NCBI GenBank assembly: GCA_021413665.1
Contig: JAIOPW010000054.1
Location: forward strand, 1-23,521
DNA: 23,521 nucleotides
From: Rhodocyclales bacterium
GTDB taxonomy: Bacteria > Pseudomonadota > Gammaproteobacteria > Burkholderiales > Rhodocyclaceae
Direction: 5' to 3'
Shown here: positions 17,133-23,521 of the stretch, piece by piece
Position numbering within the stretch: the first letter of the stretch is position 1
Layout: every line of letters starts with the position of its first letter
The notes under the pieces: model-generated
What the model was told of the DNA's origin: nothing
Databases searched by the model: none
What the model saw: only the letters and a program-made list of their open reading frames with translations
Made by a program: the position numbers and the translations under genes

Positions 17133-18290
17133 ATGTCCGACACCAAGCAACCCGAGCAGAAGCCGTCCCGCCGCAAGTTCCTCGCCGCCGCTGTCACCGG
17201 TGGCATCGGAGCCGCGGCAGCGGGATTCCCAATGATCGCCAAGGCCCAGGCCGGCCCGATCAGCATGCGCTGGCAATCGACCTGGCCGGCGAAAGACATT
17301 TTCCACGAATACGCCCTCGATTTCGCCAAGAAGGTCAACGACATGACCGGTGGCGACCTCAAGATCGAAGTGCTGCCGGCCGGTTCCGTGGTACCGGCTT
17401 TCGGCCTGCTCGAAGCGGTGTCGAAGGGCACGCTGGACGGTGGCCACGGCGTTCTTGGCTATCACTACGGCAAGCAGAATGCACTCGCCTTGTGGAATTC
17501 CGGCCCGGCTTTCGGCATGGACGCCAACATGCTGCTGTCGTGGCACAAGTATGGCGGCGGCGCTGAACTGCTGGCCAAGCTCTACGCGTCGATCGGCATC
17601 ACCACGGTGCAGTCCTTCCTCTACGGCCCGATGGCGACTCAGCCGCTGGGCTGGTTCAAGAAGCCGATCACCAAGCCGGAGGATTTCAAGGGCCTCAAGT
17701 TCCGCACCAATGGCCTGGCGATCGACTTGTTCACCGCCATGGGCGCGGCGGTGAATGCGCTGCCCGGCGGCGAGATCGTGCCGGCCATGGACCGTGGCCT
17801 GCTCGATGCGGCCGAGTTCAACAATGCCAGTTCGGACCGCCTGCTCGGCTTCGCCGACGTGTCCAAGGTCTGCATGCTGCAGAGCTATCACCAGAGCGCA
17901 GAGACCTTCGAGATCATGTTCAACAAGCCGAAGTACGACGCGCTGCCGGCGAAGATGAAGGCGATCATCAGCGGCGCTGTCGAGGCGGCGTCCGCCGACA
18001 TGTCATGGAAGGCGATCGACCGTTATTCCAAGGACTACATCGAGTTGCAGACCAAGGACAAGGTCAAGTTCTACAAGACGCCGGATGCGGTGCTGCAAAA
18101 GCAGCTCACGCTGTGGTCCGAGATCATGGCGAAGAAGTCGGCGGAGAATCCCCTGTTCAAGGAAATCGCCGCGTCGCAGGCTGCTTTCGCCGAGCGCGCC
18201 GTGAAATGGGACCAGGACACCTATGTCAGCCGGCGCATGGCCGTCAGCCATTTCTTCGGCGCCAAGAAGGCCGCACCCAAGAAGGCCTGA
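17133..18290 (+). CDS. dctP: TRAP transporter substrate-binding protein (DctP family)
   Basis: This is the periplasmic receptor of a tripartite (TRAP) transporter. The protein has 385 residues and an N-terminal twin-arginine signal, SRRKFLAAAV (12-21) followed by an alanine-rich stretch ending AKAQA, so it is probably exported folded by Tat. The mature domain shows AKKVNDMTGGDLKIEVLPAG, ITKPEDFKGLKFRTNG (with the family's ligand-carboxylate Arg) and PGGEIVPAMDRGLLDAAEF. These resemble the 2-oxoacid (TakP-like) DctP branch, so a carboxylate ligand is likely but not identified. AGGAGG precedes the ATG. It is first in the operon and separated from dctQ by a terminator. Confidence 0.93.
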   Translation: MSDTKQPEQKPSRRKFLAAAVTGGIGAAAAGFPMIAKAQAGPISMRWQSTWPAKDIFHEYALDFAKKVNDMTGGDLKIEVLPAGSVVPAFGLLEAVSKGTLDGGHGVLGYHYGKQNALALWNSGPAFGMDANMLLSWHKYGGGAELLAKLYASIGITTVQSFLYGPMATQPLGWFKKPITKPEDFKGLKFRTNGLAIDLFTAMGAAVNALPGGEIVPAMDRGLLDAAEFNNASSDRLLGFADVSKVCMLQSYHQSAETFEIMFNKPKYDALPAKMKAIISGAVEAASADMSWKAIDRYSKDYIELQTKDKVKFYKTPDAVLQKQLTLWSEIMAKKSAENPLFKEIAASQAAFAERAVKWDQDTYVSRRMAVSHFFGAKKAAPKKA

Positions 18291-18312
18291 GGGGTTTCGC
18301 ACGTCACCATCC

Positions 18313-18351
18313 ATCAACCATCCGGGCCTGGTCCGGATGGTTGATTTTTTT
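18313..18351 (+). terminator. intrinsic terminator between dctP and dctQ
   Basis: ATCAACCATCCGG (18313-18325) pairs perfectly with CCGGATGGTTGAT (18333-18345) around a 7-nt loop, followed by T-run 18345-18351. It lies in the 75-bp gap inside the operon. I infer partial termination, giving more binding protein than permease. Confidence 0.88.
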
Positions 18352-18365
18352 CAGCGGGCCCCGCC

Positions 18366-19019
18366 ATGCAAATGCAGAAATTTCTGCTGACGATCGACAG
18401 GATCAGCACCTTCATCGGCCAGACCTTTTCCTGGCTGATCGTCTCGCTCACTTTCATGATCACCTGGGAGGTGGTCTCCCGTTATGCCTTCGACAACCCG
18501 CATCCGTGGGCTTTCGACGTCATGATCATGATGTATGGAACCGTGTTCATGATGGCCGGCGCCTACACGTTGTCCAAGAACGGCCACGTCCGCGGCGACG
18601 TTCTGTATGGATTCTTTTCACCGCGGGTCCAGGCCAGCCTGGATCTGCTGCTGTACTTCCTGTTCTTCATTCCCGGCGTGTTCGCCCTCGCCTGGGCCGG
18701 CTACAACTTCGCCGGCGATGCCTGGGCCATCAACGAACACTCGAATGTCACCGCCGACGGCCCGCCGGTCTATCCGTTCAAGACCATTCTTCCCCTGGCC
18801 GGAGCCTTCCTGTTGCTACAGGGCTTCGTCGAGATCATTCGTTGCATCGTCTGCCTGCGGCAGGGCGAGTGGCCTTCGCGCGAGCAGGACGTGGAAGAAG
18901 TCGACGTCGCGAAGCTGAAGGAAATGGTGCATGTCAAGGATGAGGACATTGCCGCGCTCGACAAATACGTGGTCGCCCAGGAACACGAGCATCAGGCGCA
19001 CGCGGGAGCGGCCAAATGA
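18366..19019 (+). CDS. dctQ: TRAP transporter small permease (DctQ)
   Basis: This 217-residue protein has four hydrophobic segments (about 17-37, 50-70, 90-115 and 137-160) and typical DctQ features (ITWEVVSRYAFDNPHPWAFDV, KNGHVRGDVLY). An unusually long charged C-terminal tail follows (VEEVDVAKLKEMVHVKDED onward, about 45 residues). DctQ pairs with DctM as the membrane complex driven by a sodium gradient. The stop overlaps the dctM ATG (ATGA), so translation is coupled. An ATG two codons later is an alternative start; neither has a strong ribosome-binding site. Confidence 0.92.
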   Translation: MQMQKFLLTIDRISTFIGQTFSWLIVSLTFMITWEVVSRYAFDNPHPWAFDVMIMMYGTVFMMAGAYTLSKNGHVRGDVLYGFFSPRVQASLDLLLYFLFFIPGVFALAWAGYNFAGDAWAINEHSNVTADGPPVYPFKTILPLAGAFLLLQGFVEIIRCIVCLRQGEWPSREQDVEEVDVAKLKEMVHVKDEDIAALDKYVVAQEHEHQAHAGAAK

Positions 19020-21061
19020 GAATCAGGAAGGAACTCTGGTTTGGCTTCTCCCTGATGGCGGCGATCCTGCTGGTCACCGTGATCTTCATGCCCTGGAGCA
19101 ACATGCAGAACGGCCATATCGGCCTGCTGATGCTCTCCCTGGTGGTGGTTGCCATCATGTTGGGCTTCCCCACCGCCTTTACGCTGATGGGCATGGGCGT
19201 GTTTTTCGCCTGGCTGGCCTACCGCAGCGGCAATCCGGACATCGCCGTGCGCCAGACCCTGGATCTGATGGTGCAGCGCGCCTATTCCGTGATGTCCAAC
19301 GATGTGCTGATCTCGATCCCGCTGTTTGTCTTCATGGGCTACCTGGTCGAGCGCGCCAACCTGATCTCCAAGTTGTTCCGCGCCCTGGAGCTGGCACTGG
19401 CGCGTGTGCCGGGCGCGCTGGCGGTCGCGACGCTGGTGACCTGCGCGATCTTCGCCACGGCCACCGGCATCGTCGGCGCCGTGGTGACGCTGATGGGCCT
19501 TTTGGCGTTGCCGGCCATGCTCAAGTCGGGCTATGACGTCCGCCTGTCGGCCGGGGTGATCACCGCCGGCGGCTGCCTCGGCATCCTGATTCCGCCCTCG
19601 GTGTTGCTGATCGTTTATGGCGCCACGGCCGGGGTGTCGGTGGTCCAGCTCTACGCCGGCGCTTTCTTTCCCGGCATCATGCTGGCCAGTCTCTATATCG
19701 GCTATGTGATCATCGTCGCAAAGTTGAAGCCCCATCTGGCGCCGCCGCTGCCGATGGAAGAACGGCACATCGACCTGCCGTCGGCCAACGAGAAAATCCG
19801 CGAGGCAATCAGCCATCGCGTCTTGCCGGGACTGATCGGCGCACTCAAGGGTTCGCGCAACCTCGGCATCAGCGGCGGCACGATTGCGAAGCAGGGATTC
19901 ATCGCCCTGCTGCCTGCGCTGACGCTGGTGCTGTTCCTTGGCTTCACCTGGCATCTGGCCACCAAGCCGATCGTCAAGGCTGAAACGGCAGGGCTGACGG
20001 AAATGGGTGGCGGCATTGCCGAGGAGCCTGCCGAAGGCGCCGCCGGGGGTCTGGAGGAGCCCAAGGAAGAGGGGCTGGCCGAGCCCAAGGAGGAAGACGG
20101 TGACCTCAAGGAACCGCCTGCAGACGGTGTCAAGGAACCGCCGGGTGCCCAGCCGTCTGCGGGAGCAGCCAACGATCCGCCCGTGGCAAGGGTGGCAGCG
20201 GCACCCGCCAGGCCCGCAGCGACCAACGTGTCGCCAGCGCCGTCCGCAAGGGATACCGCCCCCGGCTCCGTCGGAGGAATAACCGCCGATGCCGCCGCGC
20301 GCCTGCCGGTTCCCGCCTGGTACTGGGTCCTGTTCGGCGCCAGCGTGGCCAGTGCGATCGGCTTCTACACCATCTTCACCTTTGTCCGCCTCGAAGTGTT
20401 CAAAATGCTGCTGGGGTCCTTCTTCCCGCTGGCGTTGATGATCCTTGCCGTGCTGGGCAGCATCGTCTTCGGTTTCGCGACGCCGACCGAGGCCGCCGCG
20501 CTGGGCTCGGCCGGCGGCTTCATCCTCGCCGCAGCCTACAAGCAGCTCAACTTCACTGTGGTCAAGGAATCGGTGTTCCTTACCGCCAAGACCTCGGCCA
20601 TGGTCTGCTGGCTGTTCGTCGGTTCCTCGATCTTTTCGGCGGCCTTCGCGCTGCTGGGCGGGCAGAATCTGGTCGAACAGTGGGTGCTGTCGCTCAACAT
20701 GACGCCGCTGCAGTTCATGCTGCTCAGCCAGTTCATCATTTTCATCCTCGGCTGGCCGCTGGAATGGACCGAAATCATCGTCATCTTCATGCCGATCTTC
20801 ATCCCGCTGCTGCCGCATTTCGGCGTCGATCCGCTGTTCTTCGGCCTGCTCGTGGCGCTCAACCTGCAGACCGCCTTCCTCTCGCCGCCGGTGGCGATGG
20901 CGGCCTTCTACCTGAAGGGGGTGTCGCCGCCCCATGTCACGCTGAACCAGATCTTTGCCGGCATGATGCCTTTCATGGGCATCCAGGTGTTCGCCCTGGC
21001 ACTGCTCTACATCTTCCCCGACATCGGCATGTGGCTGCCGCGCGTGCTTTACGGAAACTGA
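19016..21061 (+). CDS. dctM: TRAP transporter large permease (DctM) with long acidic/proline-rich insert
   Basis: This is the transport-catalysing subunit of the TRAP system, 681 residues compared with about 430 in a minimal DctM. Family features include SNDVLISIPLFVFMGYLVERANL, ATATGIVGAVVTLMGLLALPAML, GCLGILIPPSVLLIVYGA, FGFATPTEAAALGSAGGF (around 480-500) and LEWTEIIVIFMPIFIPLLPHFG, each quoted as a landmark. Between helices, at about residues 322-431 (19980-20310), lies a hydrophilic stretch rich in E, P, A, G and K with repeated EEP/EPKEE units. The frame and membrane segments continue normally on both sides, so this is an in-frame insert, not an error. Some large DctM relatives have extra loops here. 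Confidence 0.93.
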   Translation: MRIRKELWFGFSLMAAILLVTVIFMPWSNMQNGHIGLLMLSLVVVAIMLGFPTAFTLMGMGVFFAWLAYRSGNPDIAVRQTLDLMVQRAYSVMSNDVLISIPLFVFMGYLVERANLISKLFRALELALARVPGALAVATLVTCAIFATATGIVGAVVTLMGLLALPAMLKSGYDVRLSAGVITAGGCLGILIPPSVLLIVYGATAGVSVVQLYAGAFFPGIMLASLYIGYVIIVAKLKPHLAPPLPMEERHIDLPSANEKIREAISHRVLPGLIGALKGSRNLGISGGTIAKQGFIALLPALTLVLFLGFTWHLATKPIVKAETAGLTEMGGGIAEEPAEGAAGGLEEPKEEGLAEPKEEDGDLKEPPADGVKEPPGAQPSAGAANDPPVARVAAAPARPAATNVSPAPSARDTAPGSVGGITADAAARLPVPAWYWVLFGASVASAIGFYTIFTFVRLEVFKMLLGSFFPLALMILAVLGSIVFGFATPTEAAALGSAGGFILAAAYKQLNFTVVKESVFLTAKTSAMVCWLFVGSSIFSAAFALLGGQNLVEQWVLSLNMTPLQFMLLSQFIIFILGWPLEWTEIIVIFMPIFIPLLPHFGVDPLFFGLLVALNLQTAFLSPPVAMAAFYLKGVSPPHVTLNQIFAGMMPFMGIQVFALALLYIFPDIGMWLPRVLYGN

Positions 21062-21070
21062 GCGGCAAAC

Positions 21071-21905
21071 ATGAAGCCGAGAATTCTTGTTGCCCGTGAA
21101 GTGTTTCCCGAAGTCCTCGCGCGTTTGGCCGAGCATTTCGAGGTCGACGCCAATCAGGCCGATACCATCCTCGGCGTCGAAGGCCTCAAGGCGCGCCTGG
21201 CGGACAAGGTCGGCGCGCTGACCGCCGGCACCGACCCGATTACGCCGGAGGTGATTGCGGCGGCGCCGGGCCTCAAGGCCGTCTGCAACTTCGCCGTCGG
21301 CTACAACAACATCGATCTCGCTGCCTGCACGCACGCCGGCGTGATGGCGACCAACACGCCCGGTGTGCTCGACGACACCACCGCCGATCTGGCCTGGGCG
21401 CTGCTGATGGCCAGTGCGCGGCGCCTGCCGGCCGCTGAGCGCTGGCTGCGCGCCGGGCTCTGGCCGGGCTTTCGGCTGCTGGACTGGATGGGCAGCGACG
21501 TGCATCACGCCACGCTGGGCATCCTCGGCATGGGGCGCATCGGCCAGGCCGTGGCGCGGCGCGCGCTGGGTTTCGACATGAAGGTGATCTACCACAACCG
21601 CAGCCGCCTGGACGAGGATAAGGAAGCCGCCTGCCGCGCCAGTTGGGTGGACAAGCAGACCCTGCTGCGCGAGGCGGATTTTCTTGTGCTGTTGCTGCCC
21701 TATTCCCCGGAAAGCCATCACATCATCGGCGCCGCCGAGCTGGCGCTGATGAAGCCCACGGCGCACCTGATCAATGTAGCCCGCGGTGGCATTGTCGATG
21801 AAGAGGCGCTGATATCGGCGTTGCGCCAGCGCCGACTACAACCTGATCGCAGCGCTTGCCGGGCAGCGGCCGCCAAACCTGCTCAATCCCGAAGCCTGGA
21901 AATGA
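21071..21905 (+). pseudogene. D-2-hydroxyacid dehydrogenase (glyoxylate reductase-like), internal deletion
   Basis: The gene starts 9 bp after dctM and reads normally through AVCNFAVGYNNIDLAACTHAGV, TPGVLDDTTADLAWALLMA, the NAD motif GILGMGRIGQAVA and NVARGGIVDEEALISALRQ. At about 21830 it jumps to another frame, which gives the expected family C-terminus ADYNLIAALAGQRPPNLLNPEAWK and stop at 21903-21905. About 47-50 residues are missing, including the catalytic Glu (FE.EP) and the His of PHIGSAT. Without the frame change translation runs on to 22018. The sequence GCGCCAGCGCC at the junction is a short direct repeat. In an intact form it would reduce glyoxylate, hydroxypyruvate or a related 2-oxoacid, matching a carboxylate TRAP transporter. 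Confidence 0.85.
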
Positions 21906-21983
21906 CTGTCTATCCCCCGGCCCCTTCCCCGATGGAAGGGGTGACGTCGGTTCGATGGCTTTGCCATCTCCGGGTAATTGGCT

Positions 21984-22018
21984 TCAGCCTCCCTTGGGGC
22001 GGCCCGACAGGAGGCTGA
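21984..22018 (+). promoter_or_regulatory. hairpin sequestering the ribosome-binding site of the second MFS gene
   Basis: TCAGCCTCC (21984-21992) can pair over nine bases with GGAGGCTGA (22010-22018), which contains the GGAGG Shine-Dalgarno sequence 5 bp before the ATG at 22020. Two smaller hairpins lie upstream (CCCCTTCC/GGAAGGGG at 21921-21941; GATGGC/GCCATC at 21954-21968). The arrangement could down-regulate translation. Confidence 0.4.
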
Positions 22019-22019
22019 G

Positions 22020-23318
22020 ATGAATCCTGCAGCCACCCGGCCGGCCGTGCTGCTTGGCCTCGGCATGGCGATCGCCGCCTACCTGCTGTCCTTCTTCCAT
22101 CGCGTCGCGCCGGCGGCCATCTCGGGCGACCTCCAGGCGACCTTCGCCATCGGCGGCGCGCAGCTCGGGACCCTGGCGGCAACCTACTTCTATGTCTATA
22201 CGCTGATGCAGATTCCCACCGGGGTGCTGGCTGACACCCTGGGACCGCGCCGCATCTTGTTCTGGGGACCGCGCCGCATCTTGTTCTGGGGCGGGCTGGT
22301 GGCGGGTGTCGGGGCGATCCTGTTCGGCCTCGCGCCGAGTTTCGAACTGGCCTTTGCCGGTCGCACCCTGGTCGGCCTTGGCGTTTCGGTGACCTTCATC
22401 GCCATGCTCAAGCTGCTGGCGCTGGGCTTCGACGAGCGCCGCTTTGCCACCCTGACCGGGCTGTGCATGCTGATCGGCAACCTTGGTTCGATCCTGGCCG
22501 GCGCGCCGTTGGCCTGGGCGACGCAGGCGGCCGGCTGGCGCCAGGTGTTTGTCGTGGTCGGGCTGCTGTCGTTCGCGCTGGCTTTCGCCAGCCGCGCCTG
22601 GGTGATCGAAACCCCAGCCGGCAAAGTCGACCGCGCCGCGTGGCTCACGGGTCTGGCGTCGGTACTGAAGAACCGTGCCACCTGGCCGGGCTTTTTTGCC
22701 AACGCGGGACTGTCGGGGGCTTTCTTCGCCTTTGCCGGCCTGTGGGCGGTGCCCTACCTGACGCAGATGCATGGCATGTCGCGTGCCACCGCGTCCAGTC
22801 ATGTGAGCATTTACTTTCTCGGCTTTGCTTTTGGTTCGGCCCTGTGGGGGCGGGTATCCGACGCGCTGGGGAAACGCAAGGCGGTCGCGCTGGCGGTTTC
22901 GGGGCTGCACGTTCTCGGCTGGGCGACCTGGCTGTGGGCAACGTGGCAGGCCGGTAGCACATTGCCTCCGGCGGCCACTTACGCGCTGTGCATAGTGATG
23001 GGCCTGGCCTCCGCCGGATTTACCCTGTCTTGGGCAAGCGCCAAGGAAGTCAACCCGCCGCAGCTTTCGGGCATGGCTACCAGCGTTGTCAATGTCGGCG
23101 TCTTTCTCGGCCCAGCCATTCTGCAACCGATGGTCGGATGGCTCATGGAGCGCACCTGGGATGGCAGAATGGACGCCGGCGTGCGCATCTACTCCGCTAC
23201 CGACTGGCGCAATGGCATGATGCTGCTGGCCGCCGCCGCGATGGCCGGCTGGTGCGCCACCCTGCTGGTAAAGGAAACCGGTTGTCGCAACATCTACAAT
23301 TCAAGGGGCGAAAAGTGA
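22020..23318 (+). CDS. MFS transporter with 8-residue tandem duplication
   Basis: This 432-residue protein has about twelve membrane segments and begins AAYLLSFFHRVAPAAISGDL. Motif A in the loop between helices 2 and 3 reads GVLADTLGPRRILFW, after which GPRRILFW is repeated exactly because a 24-bp unit is duplicated (22241-22264 and 22265-22288). The frame is kept. The start is fixed by GGAGG 5 bp upstream. The substrate is unknown; position after a TRAP operon and a hydroxyacid dehydrogenase remnant suggests an organic acid, as inference only. Its stop overlaps the GTG of the next gene (GTGA). Confidence 0.9.
   Translation: MNPAATRPAVLLGLGMAIAAYLLSFFHRVAPAAISGDLQATFAIGGAQLGTLAATYFYVYTLMQIPTGVLADTLGPRRILFWGPRRILFWGGLVAGVGAILFGLAPSFELAFAGRTLVGLGVSVTFIAMLKLLALGFDERRFATLTGLCMLIGNLGSILAGAPLAWATQAAGWRQVFVVVGLLSFALAFASRAWVIETPAGKVDRAAWLTGLASVLKNRATWPGFFANAGLSGAFFAFAGLWAVPYLTQMHGMSRATASSHVSIYFLGFAFGSALWGRVSDALGKRKAVALAVSGLHVLGWATWLWATWQAGSTLPPAATYALCIVMGLASAGFTLSWASAKEVNPPQLSGMATSVVNVGVFLGPAILQPMVGWLMERTWDGRMDAGVRIYSATDWRNGMMLLAAAAMAGWCATLLVKETGCRNIYNSRGEK
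22241..22288 (+). repeat. exact 24-bp in-frame tandem duplication in MFS gene
   Basis: Two identical head-to-tail copies (22241-22264 and 22265-22288) each encode GPRRILFW. It extends the motif A loop by eight residues. Confidence 0.95.
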
Positions 23319-23521
23319 GGGGCATACTGCTGTTCGGCCACGGTGCCCGCAACCCGGAGTGGGCGCGGCCGTTTCATCGCATTCGCGATGCCATCCTGGC
23401 GCGTGAACCGGCGACTCTGGTCGAGCCGGGATTCCTCGAACTCTCGCGGCCGAGCTTCGACGAGTCGGTCGATTGCCTGGTGCGCCAGGGGGCGACGGAA
23501 ATTGTCGTGGTGCCTATTTTC
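23315..23521 (+). CDS. sirohydrochlorin cobalto/ferrochelatase-like protein (CbiX family), 5' part only
   Basis: Sixty-nine codons are visible before the window ends. The sequence MRGILLFGHGARNPEWARPF has the GHGARnP motif with the metal-binding His of CbiX/SirB-type chelatases, followed by EPGFLELSRPSFDESVDCLV and the strand EIVVVPIF. These enzymes insert metal into sirohydrochlorin for sirohaem or cobalamin synthesis. The start is GTG at 23315, overlapping the MFS stop, with AAGGGG 6 bp upstream. A TACAAT at 23295-23300 could be a -10 for its own promoter, without a good -35. Confidence 0.88.
   Translation, partial: MRGILLFGHGARNPEWARPFHRIRDAILAREPATLVEPGFLELSRPSFDESVDCLVRQGATEIVVVPIF

Noticed and set aside
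18992..21766. Minus-strand open frame of 924 codons antisense to dctM
   Set aside because: It has glutamine/histidine/arginine-rich, low-complexity composition typical of an antisense frame in GC-rich DNA, while the plus strand has clear DctM motifs.

Overview
The window is GC-rich, densely coded chromosomal DNA. It looks like a betaproteobacterium, probably Rhodocyclales or a relative. The grounds are the E. coli-like rsmI / yraN / gmhA / BON-lipoprotein cluster, the Gram-negative heptose (LPS core) genes, an E. coli-type (class A) RNase P RNA, and an MFS gene directly upstream of ssb. The taxon is inferred from gene content and order, not from a search.

Positions 1-4900 (minus strand): uvrA, cut by the window edge, and upstream of it two adjacent genes for a membrane-bound spermidine-synthase-like system. 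One gene is a membrane-only module. The other is a membrane module fused to an aminopropyltransferase-like domain that has lost the usual acidic catalytic motif. Positions 5112-8970 (plus strand): a P-loop ATPase with a good sigma-70 promoter, an MFS transporter, ssb, and a membrane-anchored TAXI-type solute-binding protein. Positions 8986-9148, between convergent genes, hold a tandem-repeat array of two 16-bp and three 44-bp units.

Positions 9171-11736 (minus strand) form an envelope cluster: yraN, a secreted HIRAN protein, gmhA, a BON-domain lipoprotein and rfaE2. GmhA and RfaE2 both serve ADP-heptose synthesis. Divergent from it on the plus strand are rsmI, pyrC, a small lipoprotein, a DUF3025 gene and rnpB, whose 5' end lies inside the DUF3025 gene. 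rsmI and pyrC both show a -10-like hexamer exactly 7 nt before ATG, which suggests leaderless mRNAs.

Positions 15186-22018 form an accessory region with visible decay. A UspA-like gene is cut off at the rnpB terminator, and a TerC-family gene has an internal frameshifting deletion. An FCD/GntR regulator is divergent from an intact TRAP transporter operon (dctP-dctQ-dctM). A TTGTCAGACAA palindrome sits in the overlapping divergent promoters, and an intrinsic terminator lies between dctP and dctQ. The D-2-hydroxyacid dehydrogenase gene after dctM has lost its catalytic Glu/His segment by deletion. It is followed by an MFS gene with an exact in-frame 24-bp tandem duplication and a hairpin over its ribosome-binding site, then the start of a CbiX/sirohydrochlorin chelatase-like gene at the right edge.

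I did not find a clearly new multi-gene system. The strongest unexplained signals are the 44-bp repeat array, the split and active-site-divergent spermidine-synthase-like pair, the paired leaderless promoters, the rnpB overlaps, and the cluster of indels between 15.2 and 22.3 kb.
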